Assembly: GCF_007678255.1 (NCBI RefSeq)
Contig: NZ_VEED01000005.1
Span: forward strand, 1-64,000
Origin: Bacillus sp. X1(2014)
GTDB lineage: Bacteria; Bacillota; Bacilli; Bacillales_B; DSM-18226
Direction: 5' to 3'
DNA length: 64,000 bases
Shown here piece by piece: positions 17,248 through 26,558 of this stretch. The notes beneath the pieces are model-generated. The model saw only the letters and a program-made list of their open reading frames with translations, made no database searches and had not been told where the DNA came from. The translations under genes and the position numbers were made by a program. Numbering within the stretch: position 1 is the first letter of the stretch; every line of letters begins with the position of its first letter.

Positions 17248-17714
17248 ACAAAACCTATTATGTCGAAGTACCAGTTTCATTGAATCCAGAACAGCTAAAT
17301 ATGATGATGGAGCTTGAGCGAGATGCGTTTCCAGGATTAGGAGCAGTAGATGAACAAGCCCTTGTCCCGCTGACACGCTACGGGAAACTCATTCAATACC
17401 GGCAGCAAAACGATCCCAGGCCGATTGCGATTTGCGAAGTGATGAGAGCTTACAATGATATTCATAAAGCCTACATTTTTGGATTTTATGTCCGCTCTGA
17501 CCAGCAGGGGAAAGGAATCGGAAAATTATTCTTGCAGGATATTTATCCGATTTTAAAACAAGATGGATTTCATAAGGTTTGCTTAACGGTCAACACTCAA
17601 AACAAGGCAGCCGTCAAGTTATATGAAAAATTAGGGTTTGTCATTAAAGAGACGAGATTCGATGAATTTGGTGAAGGGGAAAATCGTTATTATATGGAAT
17701 ACGCCATTTCTTAA
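17235..17714 (+). CDS. GNAT N-acetyltransferase
   Basis: This 159-residue protein has the GNAT acetyl-CoA-binding motif A SDQQGKGIGKLF near residues 87-98, and the family's late VNTQNKAAVKLYEKLGF segment. It overlaps the M81 gene by 13 bases with GGAGGGGGA upstream, so the two are coupled. In B. subtilis the kamA neighbour yodP is an acetyltransferase thought to act on beta-lysine (AblB activity), but that protein is much longer than this single-domain enzyme. Position suggests N6-acetylation of beta-lysine or an intermediate. Self-protection or another amine substrate is not excluded. Confidence 0.75.
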   Translation: MDTLNKTYYVEVPVSLNPEQLNMMMELERDAFPGLGAVDEQALVPLTRYGKLIQYRQQNDPRPIAICEVMRAYNDIHKAYIFGFYVRSDQQGKGIGKLFLQDIYPILKQDGFHKVCLTVNTQNKAAVKLYEKLGFVIKETRFDEFGEGENRYYMEYAIS

Positions 17715-17774
17715 TAAACAGAGTATTCATTCAAGGGGTCATAAAAAATCAACCAATTTAGGGGGAGTTTAATC

Positions 17775-19184
17775 ATGAGAAACACTTTATTCAAACCGAA
17801 AAGACATTGGAAAGAAATCGAGCTTTGGAAGGATGTAACGGATGAGCAATGGAACGATTGGGTTTGGCAGCTGACGAATACGATCAAAAATTTAGAAGAC
17901 TTAAAGAAAGTAGTTAACTTAACACCAGAAGAAGAGGAAGGGGTTTTAATCTCAACAAAAACAATCCCATTAAACATCACGCCATATTATGCATCGCTAA
18001 TGGATCCTGATGATTCAAGATGTCCGGTTCGAATGCAGTCTGTTCCGATTTCTGCGGAATTGCATAAAACAAGATATGACTTAGAAGATCCCCTTCACGA
18101 AGATGAAGATTCACCAGTACCTGGGTTAACCCATCGTTATCCGGATCGCGTGTTGTTCTTAGTAACGAACCAGTGCTCCATGTACTGCCGTTACTGTACA
18201 AGAAGACGCTTCTCCGGACAAATCGGAATGGGCGTACCAAAGAAACAGTTAGACACAGCCATTAATTATATCGCATCGAACCCACAGATCCGAGATGTGT
18301 TAATTTCCGGAGGAGACGGGCTCCTTATTAATGACAATATTTTAGAATATATTTTAAAGAATTTACGTGAGATTCCGCATGTAGAAATTATTCGTATCGG
18401 TACAAGAGCACCTGTCGTGTTCCCGCAGCGTATTACTGAAAATCTTTGTAATATCTTGAAAAAGTATCATCCAGTTTGGTTGAATACACATTTCAATACA
18501 TCTATTGAAATTACGGAAGAATCGAAGCGTGCATGTGAAATGCTTGCAAATGTTGGTGTACCTGTTGGTAACCAGGCGGTTATTTTAGCAGGCATTAACG
18601 ACAGTGTACCGATCATGAAACAGCTTATGCATGACCTTGTTAAAATTCGCGTTCGTCCATATTATATTTACCAATGCGATTTATCAGAAGGAATCGGCCA
18701 TTTCCGTGCACCAATCAGCAAAGGATTGGAAATTATGGAAGGACTTCGCGGCCATACATCGGGTTATGCTGTTCCGACATTTATTGTTGATGCCCCGGGT
18801 GGAGGAGGCAAAATTCCATTGCAGCCGAACTATATCATTTCTCAAAGTGCTAATAAAGTCGTATTACGAAACTTTGAAGGTGTCATTACATCTTATCCAG
18901 AACCAACAAATTATCAGTCAGGCAGTGCAGAGGATTACTACAAAAAGGTATATCCTGAAGTGTTCGAAAAGTTTGAAAGTAATGGCGTCCTATCGATTAT
19001 TGATGATACGAAGTTTAATCTTACACCTGAAGGGTTAAAACGGTTAGATCGCCGCAAGACGTATAACGAAAGCACTGAGCATAGTTCATTAAAAGATAAA
19101 CGTGAAAAACGTGATGAGTTAAAAGAGAAAAAATTCCAATCACAAATGAAGAAATATGAAACAGTGGGAGCAAAGGAGGAATAA
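17775..19184 (+). CDS. kamA: L-lysine 2,3-aminomutase
   Basis: This 469-residue radical SAM and PLP enzyme moves the 2-amino group of L-lysine to position 3, giving L-beta-lysine. The 4Fe-4S cluster ligands are Cys134, Cys138 and Cys141 in the CSMYCRYCTRRR motif. The SGGDGLL segment near 178 fits the SAM site, and PLP would bind the lysine of GGGGKIPL (about 346). The C-terminal tail is long and charged. ATG follows AGGGGGAG. The gene is followed at once by yokU, as in B. subtilis, where the group is expressed during sporulation. It is the entry enzyme for the pathway proposed for this cluster. Confidence 0.95.
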   Translation: MRNTLFKPKRHWKEIELWKDVTDEQWNDWVWQLTNTIKNLEDLKKVVNLTPEEEEGVLISTKTIPLNITPYYASLMDPDDSRCPVRMQSVPISAELHKTRYDLEDPLHEDEDSPVPGLTHRYPDRVLFLVTNQCSMYCRYCTRRRFSGQIGMGVPKKQLDTAINYIASNPQIRDVLISGGDGLLINDNILEYILKNLREIPHVEIIRIGTRAPVVFPQRITENLCNILKKYHPVWLNTHFNTSIEITEESKRACEMLANVGVPVGNQAVILAGINDSVPIMKQLMHDLVKIRVRPYYIYQCDLSEGIGHFRAPISKGLEIMEGLRGHTSGYAVPTFIVDAPGGGGKIPLQPNYIISQSANKVVLRNFEGVITSYPEPTNYQSGSAEDYYKKVYPEVFEKFESNGVLSIIDDTKFNLTPEGLKRLDRRKTYNESTEHSSLKDKREKRDELKEKKFQSQMKKYETVGAKEE

Positions 19185-19186
19185 TT

Positions 19187-19465
19187 TTGATTTGTCAATG
19201 GTGCGAATCTGACACAGCACGTGAATCGAGCAACAAAGTGTATTGGGAACTTCCAGATGGAACAAATGCGATTGAAATTCAGGACACACCAGCCATTCAT
19301 TGCTTGGATTGCGGTATGACCTATCAAACCGATCAAACGGTGAAAGAAATTGAGGATCATCTATTTTTAATTGATTGCTCAAAGCTTGAAAAAAGTATGA
19401 CGTATGAAACACTTATGACCGCTCCACGCTTATTGAAGCGAAACTACTTTGATTTTTCGAAATAA
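19187..19465 (+). CDS. yokU: YokU family zinc-finger-like protein
   Basis: This 92-residue protein carries two CxxC pairs (Cys3/Cys6 and Cys39/Cys42) that probably hold one zinc ion, in a layout shared with small MqsA/YgiT-type N-terminal domains. It begins at TTG 19187, two bases after the kamA stop, with AAAGGAGG upstream. YokU is found linked to kamA across Bacillus but has no established function. It might regulate or assist KamA. A hairpin follows its stop. Confidence 0.88.
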   Translation: MICQWCESDTARESSNKVYWELPDGTNAIEIQDTPAIHCLDCGMTYQTDQTVKEIEDHLFLIDCSKLEKSMTYETLMTAPRLLKRNYFDFSK

Positions 19466-19475
19466 TTGGCAAAGC

Positions 19476-19513
19476 CATCTCCCGTTTTTCAATCGTAAAC
19501 GGGAGATGAATTT
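19476..19513 (+). terminator. Terminator after kamA-yokU
   Basis: CATCTCCCGTTT and AAACGGGAGATG make a 12-bp stem, followed by an A/T-rich tail with a short T run (ATTTTAT). It divides the catabolic run from the ABC transporter genes. Confidence 0.65.
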
Positions 19514-19621
19514 TATCTTAAGGACAAGTGATTACAAGATGAAATTCGAAGGGAAAATGAAATAGTTTTGTAGTTTTAGAATTAGAATTACTATTCCGTT
19601 ATAACTTTAGGAGGGGCTAAT

Positions 19622-20434
19622 GTGAAGAACCCTATTTTACTCGTAATGGCCTTATGTTTAATTTTTATGCTTGCTGCATGTGGAAGTAGTGAGAAAAGCA
19701 CGAGTAATGGAGGAAAGGATGCGAACGAAGATTCAGGCAGCCTGGCGGCTATTAAGAAAAATGGCGTGATTGAAATTGGAATCGAGGGTGCGTATCCTCC
19801 ATTTAACTATTTTGATAAGAGTAATAAGTTAATAGGATTTGATGTCGATATTGCGAATGAAATTACAAAAAGAATGGGAGTGAAGCCGAATTATGTAGCG
19901 ACTCCTTGGGACACGATTATCGGGGGATTACAATCAAAAAAATATGACATTATTATTTCGAGTATGGCGATCACGGAAGAACGGAAACAAAAAGTAGACT
20001 TCACGGATCCCTACTATCATACCGGTGCCCAACTATTTGTAAATGAGGATTATTCAGAAATTAAAGATCCCAAAAAAGATATTAACGGTAAAAAAATCGG
20101 TGTAGCCATTGGTACGACATTTGAAAAGAAAGCCACTGAGCTTGGGGCCACGATTGTGAATTATAAAAGCGATCTTTTAACCTTCCAAGACTTGGCGAAT
20201 AAACGTGTGGTAGGGGTCATTACAGATAAAGCAGTTGGTTCTAGAATGATAAAAGAAAAAGGATTTAAGGTTAAAGCTGTTGGAGACATGCTGTACAGGG
20301 ATGCAGCTGGAATCACATTAAACAAGCATGAAGAAGCATTAAAAGCTGAAATCAATAAACATCTTAAGGATATGATGGAAGATGGAACATACGAAGAAAT
20401 TAGTAAGAAATGGTTCGGTGAAGATATTCGCTAA
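19622..20434 (+). CDS. Polar amino-acid ABC transporter, substrate-binding lipoprotein
   Basis: This 270-residue extracellular binding protein is anchored by lipobox Cys20 (LAAC). It has the family-3 solute-binding signature GFDVDIANEI near residue 80, an EGAYPPFNYF ligand motif and a C-terminal hinge ending in WFGEDIR. It would present an amino acid to the permease encoded next. The start is GTG 19622 with AGGAGGGG upstream. The ligand is not fixed by sequence; the adjacent lysine pathway and permease make a basic amino acid or its derivative plausible. Confidence 0.9.
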   Translation: MKNPILLVMALCLIFMLAACGSSEKSTSNGGKDANEDSGSLAAIKKNGVIEIGIEGAYPPFNYFDKSNKLIGFDVDIANEITKRMGVKPNYVATPWDTIIGGLQSKKYDIIISSMAITEERKQKVDFTDPYYHTGAQLFVNEDYSEIKDPKKDINGKKIGVAIGTTFEKKATELGATIVNYKSDLLTFQDLANKRVVGVITDKAVGSRMIKEKGFKVKAVGDMLYRDAAGITLNKHEEALKAEINKHLKDMMEDGTYEEISKKWFGEDIR

Positions 20435-20445
20435 GGAGAGATAGG

Positions 20446-21102
20446 ATGCTTAATTTTAGTTTAGTTGGCGAGTTTATCCCGTTCTTGGTAAAGGCGGCAG
20501 TTGTAACGATTCAACTGTCGTTAGTATCCATAATCATAGGCATGGTTTTTGGTCTTCTCATTGCATTAATGAGGATTTCTAAAATAAAAATCTTGTCCTA
20601 TGTTGCTCAATTTTATATTTGGATCATTCGTGGGACGCCCATGCTAGTTCAATTGTTTCTTGTTTATTTCGGATTACCGCAAATAGGAATTGAGCTAACC
20701 CCATTTATTTCTTCTGTCATTGCATTAGGGTTGAATGCGGCTGCCTACATTGCTGAAATATACCGTGGCGGCATTATGTCCGTTCCAATTGGACAAATGG
20801 AGGCTGCAGAATCATTAGGGATGAGATACCCTGCCATTATGAAAAAAATTATCCTGCCACAGGCTCTTCGAGTCAGTGTACCTTCCCTTGGAAACCAAGC
20901 TGTCATGATGCTGAAGGATTCATCGTTGGCTTCACTTGTAACAGTATCCGAATTAATGATGGTGTCGCAGCGATTTGCGGCTACGAATTATGCGTTTATT
21001 GAATTTTATATTGTCGCGGCTGGTTTCTATCTAGTAATGACAACCATTTTTACGTTTATTTTGAACAAGATTGAACAACGAATGTCCATAAGTGAACGCT
21101 AG
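20446..21102 (+). CDS. Amino-acid ABC transporter permease
   Basis: This 218-residue inner-membrane protein has about five membrane segments and the His/Glu/Gln/Pro-type EAA loop ([11 protein letters not shown], near residues 124-134) that contacts the ATPase. The [13 protein letters not shown] segment near 62-74 is a hallmark of HisMQ/GlnP-type permeases for polar amino acids. It starts 11 bases after the binding-protein stop with GGAGAG upstream and clearly belongs to the same transcript. Confidence 0.92.
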   Translation: MLNFSLVGEFIPFLVKAAVVTIQLSLVSIIIGMVFGLLIALMRISKIKILSYVAQFYIWIIRGTPMLVQLFLVYFGLPQIGIELTPFISSVIALGLNAAAYIAEIYRGGIMSVPIGQMEAAESLGMRYPAIMKKIILPQALRVSVPSLGNQAVMMLKDSSLASLVTVSELMMVSQRFAATNYAFIEFYIVAAGFYLVMTTIFTFILNKIEQRMSISER

Positions 21103-21113
21103 GAGGAAATGAA

Positions 21114-21878
21114 GTGGAAGCTAGGAACATAGAAATGGCGAGCCCATTATCTCCCATTATTCATATTGAAAATCTCCATAAGAGCTTTGATCAATTAGAG
21201 GTATTAAAAGGGATTGACCTTCAAATCTATAAAGGGGAGGTCGTTGCATTAATTGGTGCAAGCGGTTCTGGGAAAAGCACCTTACTCCGCTGTATCAATC
21301 GACTCGAAACGGTAACTAGCGGAAATGTCATCGTCGACAATATCAAATTGGACAACTCTATAAAAAACATTAGTAAAGTTCGTCAGGAAGTGGGGATGGT
21401 GTTTCAGCAATTTAATTTATTTCCACATATGACCGTATTAGAAAACGTAACGGTTAGTCCCATTCAAGTATTGAATAAGGGTAAAGCTGAGGCAGAGATG
21501 GAAGCGATCAAGCTTTTGGAAAAAGTGGGCTTGAAGGATAAAAAGGATGTATATCCAAAAAAGTTATCAGGAGGGCAGCAGCAACGTGTCGCCATTGCAA
21601 GAGCACTAGCGATGAATCCGAAGATTATGCTTTTTGATGAGCCTACATCCGCATTAGACCCGGAATTGGTTGGGGAAGTCTTGCAAGTAATGAAGCAATT
21701 AGCTTTTGAAGGCATGACCATGGTCGTCGTCACTCATGAAATGGGCTTTGCAAAAGAGGTGGCTGACAGGGTCATCTTTATGGCCGACGGAGTTATCGAG
21801 GAACAAGGTGATCCCAAGGAAGTCTTAATCCAACCGAAGAGTGAGAGACTCATTTCATTTTTACGATTAGTCAGGTAA
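21114..21878 (+). CDS. Amino-acid ABC transporter ATP-binding protein
   Basis: This 254-residue cytoplasmic ATPase has Walker [10 protein letters not shown] near 54-62, Q-loop QQFNLFPHM, signature LSGGQQQR, Walker [13 protein letters not shown] and the H-loop VVVTHEM. It drives import with the preceding two proteins. The start is GTG 21114, seven bases after AGGAGG. The first 17 residues extend beyond the usual GlnQ start, which may be real or may point to a later start. Confidence 0.92.
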   Translation: MEARNIEMASPLSPIIHIENLHKSFDQLEVLKGIDLQIYKGEVVALIGASGSGKSTLLRCINRLETVTSGNVIVDNIKLDNSIKNISKVRQEVGMVFQQFNLFPHMTVLENVTVSPIQVLNKGKAEAEMEAIKLLEKVGLKDKKDVYPKKLSGGQQQRVAIARALAMNPKIMLFDEPTSALDPELVGEVLQVMKQLAFEGMTMVVVTHEMGFAKEVADRVIFMADGVIEEQGDPKEVLIQPKSERLISFLRLVR

Positions 21879-21921
21879 AAATTGAGGTCTCCAAAAAATA
21901 TCTCAAAGGAAGTAAACCAAT

Positions 21922-23193
21922 ATGAAGGAAGAAATGGATCGTCTTAGTTTATTAAATCTTCACATAGACAATGAGACTAGTAAATTAGCTATTCAAGCTA
22001 AGGACACATATGATCAATTAAAAGAATTTCTTTCTGAACATCCCCATTTAAAACAGAAAAATAGGCATATCACCATTATTGGTGGTGGAATTGTTGGTCT
22101 AATGTCCGCCTTTTTTTTGCAAAAAAGTGGATTTACGATCACTATTTTAGAAAAAAAGTCATTTGGTGCAGCAGCTTCTGGAAGGAATGGAGGCGGAGTG
22201 CTGTCTTTAGGCAGAGAGTTATCCGAAATACCTTTCGCCAGATTGGCCACTGAGATTTGGAACTCGCTTCAACAAAAAAAGATTGACACGAAATATGTTT
22301 CATCTGGTCATGTAATGGTCGCGAGAAATGGAGTAGAACAAGAAAAACTCCTTGCGGCACATGAAATATACACTACAGCGGGGTTAAAAGTTAAGGTTCT
22401 TTCTCCAGATGAGCTGAAATGCATGGTTCCGGATCTAACATCCGAAACAAAGATGGGTTTATTTAGCAAATCTGATGGGCAAAGCTATCCTTTTACAACG
22501 ATGACTAGTTTACTAAAGTATCTAAAAGAACATGGAGCTACTGTAATCAATCATTGTGAGGTCCTTGACTTTCAGACTAGTAATCGAACCATAGAGTATG
22601 CCATTACGGAAAAAGGAAAGTTTCAAGCGGATGCCTTTCTGCTTTGTTGTGGGCCTTGGACAACGGAAGTATGTAAAAAGTTAAACGAACAAGTCGTCGT
22701 CATTCCAAGACGTTCTCAAATTCTTGTCTCCGAGATTGTTAATAAAAGGAGGATTCACCCATTTGTTACAGGGAATTCTTTATATTTACGGCAAACTCAC
22801 GCTGGCAATATTTTATTTGGCGGGGGAGGCTCTTGGGAAACGAATGGGTTCGATGTTTCGAATACGAACTATGCATTGGAGTTCCTTTCAAGTAGATTAC
22901 TAGAACTTTTCCCTGCCTACAGTCATAAACAATTGATTCGGGCGTTTGCTGGGACAGTCGAACTGACAGAAGATCATCTTCCGTATTTTGGGAAATTAGA
23001 TACATTCGACAATGCCTTTATCTCTGGAGGTTATAACGGTCATGGATATGGTATGTCTGCCGTCATGGGCAACCTCATGGCAAATAGCTTAACGTATCAA
23101 CTTAATGGAAGAGTAAACCCAATTCACGACCCTATTCTTTCTCGTTTTTCAGTGGACCGGTCGAAAAAGAAGGCAGGGAAACTTAATGTGTAA
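21922..23193 (+). CDS. FAD-dependent D-amino-acid/opine dehydrogenase subunit (DAO fold)
   Basis: This 423-residue flavoprotein has an FAD dinucleotide-binding motif IIGGGIVGLMSA at about 52-63, unusually preceded by some 45 residues. The rest follows the DAO/glycine oxidase fold, ending in GGYNGHGYGMSAVMG. With the three genes after it, it forms the set known from hydrogen cyanide synthase HcnABC, opine oxidase and D-hydroxyproline dehydrogenase (LhpBEF-type). In those enzymes this beta subunit dehydrogenates the amino compound to an imine. There is no signal peptide. The true substrate is open; a D-amino acid or secondary amine fits. Confidence 0.8.
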   Translation: MKEEMDRLSLLNLHIDNETSKLAIQAKDTYDQLKEFLSEHPHLKQKNRHITIIGGGIVGLMSAFFLQKSGFTITILEKKSFGAAASGRNGGGVLSLGRELSEIPFARLATEIWNSLQQKKIDTKYVSSGHVMVARNGVEQEKLLAAHEIYTTAGLKVKVLSPDELKCMVPDLTSETKMGLFSKSDGQSYPFTTMTSLLKYLKEHGATVINHCEVLDFQTSNRTIEYAITEKGKFQADAFLLCCGPWTTEVCKKLNEQVVVIPRRSQILVSEIVNKRRIHPFVTGNSLYLRQTHAGNILFGGGGSWETNGFDVSNTNYALEFLSSRLLELFPAYSHKQLIRAFAGTVELTEDHLPYFGKLDTFDNAFISGGYNGHGYGMSAVMGNLMANSLTYQLNGRVNPIHDPILSRFSVDRSKKKAGKLNV

Positions 23194-23464
23194 CCATTCT
23201 TTCATCATCTGTCGTTGTGAAGAAGTTTCAATAGAAGATATTCAAGATGCCATCGCTGCCGGAGCCTCAAATAGTCAGGAAATGAAAATGTCCACCCGTG
23301 CGGGGATGGGAATGTGCCAGGGGAGGTTATGCAGACCATTGTTGAAGGCATTGCTTCCAGACAATCATAAGGAAAGTGTTCATAGCCCAAGTCAACTAAC
23401 CTTTCATCAGCCAGTACGTCCTGTTTCCTTAGCCAAAATAGTGCAAAAGGAGAATTCGATATGA
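23186..23464 (+). CDS. BFD-like [2Fe-2S] protein
   Basis: This 92-residue protein has the four-cysteine pattern of bacterioferritin-associated-ferredoxin domains: Cys-x-Cys in ICRCEEV and Cys-x4-Cys in MCQGRLCRP. In most HcnB/SoxA-type subunits this domain is fused to the C terminus of the NAD/FAD protein. Here it is a free-standing gene, placed upstream. It overlaps the previous gene by eight bases and the next by four (ATGA), so translation is coupled. It probably carries electrons between the two flavoproteins. Confidence 0.8.
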   Translation: MCNHSFIICRCEEVSIEDIQDAIAAGASNSQEMKMSTRAGMGMCQGRLCRPLLKALLPDNHKESVHSPSQLTFHQPVRPVSLAKIVQKENSI

Positions 23465-23763
23465 GAATTCAGCATCCTATCCTTCCCTCACGCTCGACAA
23501 AAACCATCTCGTTTACTTTTAATCATAAAATGTTTCAAGCAAGAGAGGGAGATACAATAGCTATTGCTCTATGGGCCAATGGAGTTAAGACGTTAAGAAA
23601 TAGTGAAAAGAATCATGAACCAAGAGGCATGTATTGTGGAATCGGCCAGTGTTATGAATGTAGAATCTATCATCCGAAAATAGGGTTACTCAAAGCCTGT
23701 ACCACGCGCGTTCAAGAAGGGGCTCACTATTTTTCTAAAGAACCGTTTAATGAAATGGACTAA
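23461..23763 (+). CDS. [2Fe-2S] ferredoxin-like subunit (HcnA type)
   Basis: This 100-residue protein has the plant-ferredoxin-like ligand set: Cys in GMYCGIGQCYEC and a later Cys in LKACTTRV, with the AREGDTIAIALWANG helix used by HcnA/SoxA N-terminal domains. It would act as the small gamma subunit passing electrons from the flavins. It starts with an ATGA overlap on the previous gene and is followed after 18 bases by the large NAD(P)/FAD subunit. Confidence 0.85.
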   Translation: MRIQHPILPSRSTKTISFTFNHKMFQAREGDTIAIALWANGVKTLRNSEKNHEPRGMYCGIGQCYECRIYHPKIGLLKACTTRVQEGAHYFSKEPFNEMD

Positions 23764-23781
23764 GGAAGGAAGGGGGGAGAA

Positions 23782-25044
23782 ATGAAAGTAGATGTGGTAG
23801 TTGTAGGTGGAGGTCCTGCTGGTTTATCTGCAGCCATTGAAATTGGAACAAGAGGCGGTAAGGTCGTGGTTCTCGATGATCATCCAACACCAGGAGGAAA
23901 ATTACTAGGACAGCTGCATCAAGAAGGGAATCATTCTAAATGGTGGAAAGGATTTGAATTGGCGCAAGAGTTAAAACAAAAGGCCCTAGCTGCCAACGTT
24001 CAAATTCTATCCGAGAGACAGGTTTGGGGATTGGAACCAGGATGGAAGGTGCACATTTCTGATCTGGTTCAGAATGAATCAGGAATGGAAATTCAAGCAG
24101 ATTGTGTATTACTAGCTACGGGTGCTGTTGAAAAGCCAATACCTATCCCTGGTTGGACATTGCCAGGTGTGCTATCCATTGGTGCAGCCCAAGTTATGAC
24201 AAATGTATATCAGGTATTGCCTGGAAAAAAAGTAATCGTTGTGGGAATTGATATTTTGTCACTATCGATTGCACGTTCTATGAAGCTAGCAGGCGCGGAT
24301 GTAGAAGGAATTTACATGCTTCCACAAAGCCCATTCTCCAATTTTGCTTCTCCGCTTTTACATCTAGAAACTTTAAACGAGATGACCGATTTTGCTCCTT
24401 CTAAAATGATTAGACTTACAGGCAAGTTATTAAAATCTAAAACAGGGCGAAAGCTTGCTGCCCAATTTTATCCGCCTATGGGAATAAAGATGTGGGGGAT
24501 TCCGATTCACTTAAGACACACAATTCTTTCGATTAATGGGAACCATGAGGTCGATAGTGCAACCATTACTAAGGTTGACGTTAATGGTAACCCAATTGGA
24601 CAACAAAAGGATATCCAAGCAGATACAATCTGTATTTCTGGAGGACTTAGCCCTTTATATGAGCTGGCTGCTACGGCAGGGTGTAAGTTTGTTACTTTGG
24701 AAGGATTATCAGGTACGGTGCCATTACATAATAAAGAGCTCGAAACAACCGTTCCTAATCTCTTCGTTGCTGGCAATATTACTGGAATAGAAGGGGCAAA
24801 AGTAGCCATGGCACAGGGAACGTTAGCAGGTAAATCTATTTGTAATAAATTGAGGATTGGCAATCTTAAAATGGCTGATATGGAAGAAGCGCTTTCTTTT
24901 GTGGAACGTAGTAGAAAATTATCAGATATTCAGTTCCATCCCAAAGTTTCAGAAGCAAGAGAGCACCTGAATGATCTATGGAAAACATTAATTAAAGACG
25001 TGAGTCGGGAGGACAAGAATGGGAGCAATCAAAAGCTATACTAA
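23782..25044 (+). CDS. NAD(P)/FAD-dependent oxidoreductase subunit (HcnB/SoxA type)
   Basis: This 420-residue flavoprotein has an N-terminal VVVGGGPAGLSAA FAD loop (residues 6-18) and an LLATGAVEKPIPIPGW motif near 110 typical of HcnB, SoxA and opine-oxidase alpha subunits. A second dinucleotide-type segment (KVIVVGIDILSLSIA) follows near 150, and an LFVAGNITGIEGA C-terminal FAD motif. It lacks the usual C-terminal four-cysteine domain, which is supplied by the gene at 23186. GGAGGGGG lies before the ATG. It would complete a heterotetrameric dehydrogenase with the preceding three products. Confidence 0.85.
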   Translation: MKVDVVVVGGGPAGLSAAIEIGTRGGKVVVLDDHPTPGGKLLGQLHQEGNHSKWWKGFELAQELKQKALAANVQILSERQVWGLEPGWKVHISDLVQNESGMEIQADCVLLATGAVEKPIPIPGWTLPGVLSIGAAQVMTNVYQVLPGKKVIVVGIDILSLSIARSMKLAGADVEGIYMLPQSPFSNFASPLLHLETLNEMTDFAPSKMIRLTGKLLKSKTGRKLAAQFYPPMGIKMWGIPIHLRHTILSINGNHEVDSATITKVDVNGNPIGQQKDIQADTICISGGLSPLYELAATAGCKFVTLEGLSGTVPLHNKELETTVPNLFVAGNITGIEGAKVAMAQGTLAGKSICNKLRIGNLKMADMEEALSFVERSRKLSDIQFHPKVSEAREHLNDLWKTLIKDVSREDKNGSNQKLY

Positions 25045-26542
25045 TGACCAAAATAATCAGAAATATCAGAATAACGAAGAAAGTAAAGGGCATATTCAAC
25101 GCAAACTAAAGGCACGCCACATGACGATGATTGCTATTGGCGGGTCAATCGGGACAGGGTTATTTTTAGCGACAGGGGCGTCCATTCAAACAGCTGGACC
25201 AGGTGGAGCGCTAATCGCTTATGGAGCTATCGGCATCATGGTCTACTTTTTAATGACAAGTCTCGGAGAAATGGCTACCTTAATGCCGATTTCGGGATCG
25301 TTTTCAACTTATGGCAGCCGGTTTGTCGATCCGGCCTTTGGTTTTGCACTTGGTTGGAATTATTGGTTCAACTGGGCGGTTACATTAGCCGTTGAAATCG
25401 CTGCATCAGCTATTATTATGAAGTTCTGGTTGCCGGATGTACCGAGCATCGTGTGGAGTGCACTGTTTTTAGGACTGATCTTTTTATTGAATGCATTGTC
25501 TGTTAAAAGTTACGGAGAATCCGAGTATTGGTTCTCCTTAATAAAAGTAGTGACCGTCATTGTTTTCATTGGAGTCGGTTTGCTCACCATTTTCGGTATT
25601 CTGGGTGGACAGTTTATTGGCTTTAAAAACTTTACTTTAGGAGATGCTCCGGTTCATGGCGGCCTTATGTCCATTTTAAGTATTTTTTTCATTGCAGGTT
25701 TTTCCTTTCAAGGAACGGAACTCGTGGGGATCGCTGCAGGAGAAAGTGAAGAGCCGGAGAAAAACGTACCAAAGGCGATTCGACAAGTATTTTGGCGGAT
25801 TCTTCTATTCTATATCGTTGCCATTGCTGTCATTGGCCTTATCATTCCTTATACAAGTCCAAACCTGTTAGGCAGGGATGTCGACAGCATCGCTGTCAGC
25901 CCTTTTACCCTTGTATTTAATAAAGTGGGCATTGCATTTGCGGCATCTGTGATGAATGCAGTTATTTTGACATCGGTCTTATCGGCAGGGAGTTCCGGTT
26001 TATATGCATCGACACGCATGCTTTGGTCCATGGCAAAGGATGGTCAGGCACCTAAGTTTTTACAAAATATAAATGATCGCGGGATTCCGATGAATGCCCT
26101 AGTCATGACGACGATTATCGGAGGTTTGGCCTTTTTAACGTCCATATTTGGAGATCAAGTGTATACATGGTTATTAAATGCGTCAGGCTTAACTGGATTT
26201 ATAGCATGGGTTGGAATTGCAGTCAGCCACTACCGTTTTAGAAAAGCATATATGGCCCAGGGCAGGGACTTGAACGATTTGAAATTTAAAGCGAAATGGT
26301 TCCCATTCGGTCCAATTCTCGCTTTTGCAATGTGTGTCTTTGTGATTTTTGGCCAAAATTATCAAGCTTTTATAACTAGTGAGATTGATTGGTATGGAGT
26401 AGCCGTGTCTTATATTGGTTTACCGATCTTTTTGGCGTTATGGCTCGGGTATAAACTCGTTCATAAAACGAAGGTTGTTCCACTAAAGGAATGTTCTTTT
26501 GAAGAGATGCTAATATCTAATTTCGATCAAAAAATTGATTAA
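25019..26542 (+). CDS. Amino-acid permease, LysP-like
   Basis: This 507-residue transporter of the amino acid/polyamine/organocation superfamily has about twelve membrane segments. The KARHMTMIAIGGSIGTGLF start of the first segment, the MTSLGEMATLMPISGSF stretch and the FALGWNYWFNWAV motif are very like the lysine permease LysP. The first 30 residues are a polar, Gln/Asn-rich tail. It overlaps the upstream gene by 26 bases with GGGAGG before the ATG, so it is translationally coupled. Lysine import would fit the neighbouring KamA pathway, but transport of other amino acids is possible. Confidence 0.85.
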   Translation: MGAIKSYTNDQNNQKYQNNEESKGHIQRKLKARHMTMIAIGGSIGTGLFLATGASIQTAGPGGALIAYGAIGIMVYFLMTSLGEMATLMPISGSFSTYGSRFVDPAFGFALGWNYWFNWAVTLAVEIAASAIIMKFWLPDVPSIVWSALFLGLIFLLNALSVKSYGESEYWFSLIKVVTVIVFIGVGLLTIFGILGGQFIGFKNFTLGDAPVHGGLMSILSIFFIAGFSFQGTELVGIAAGESEEPEKNVPKAIRQVFWRILLFYIVAIAVIGLIIPYTSPNLLGRDVDSIAVSPFTLVFNKVGIAFAASVMNAVILTSVLSAGSSGLYASTRMLWSMAKDGQAPKFLQNINDRGIPMNALVMTTIIGGLAFLTSIFGDQVYTWLLNASGLTGFIAWVGIAVSHYRFRKAYMAQGRDLNDLKFKAKWFPFGPILAFAMCVFVIFGQNYQAFITSEIDWYGVAVSYIGLPIFLALWLGYKLVHKTKVVPLKECSFEEMLISNFDQKID

Positions 26543-26558
26543 CTTTAACTCTGCTAAC

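Noticed and set aside
17235..19184. Compatible-solute (N-acetyl-beta-lysine) synthesis by an ablAB pair
   Set aside because: The acetyltransferase is much shorter than AblB, and the CoA-transferase, thiolase and aminotransferase genes fit catabolism better. Osmolyte synthesis is not excluded but is less likely.
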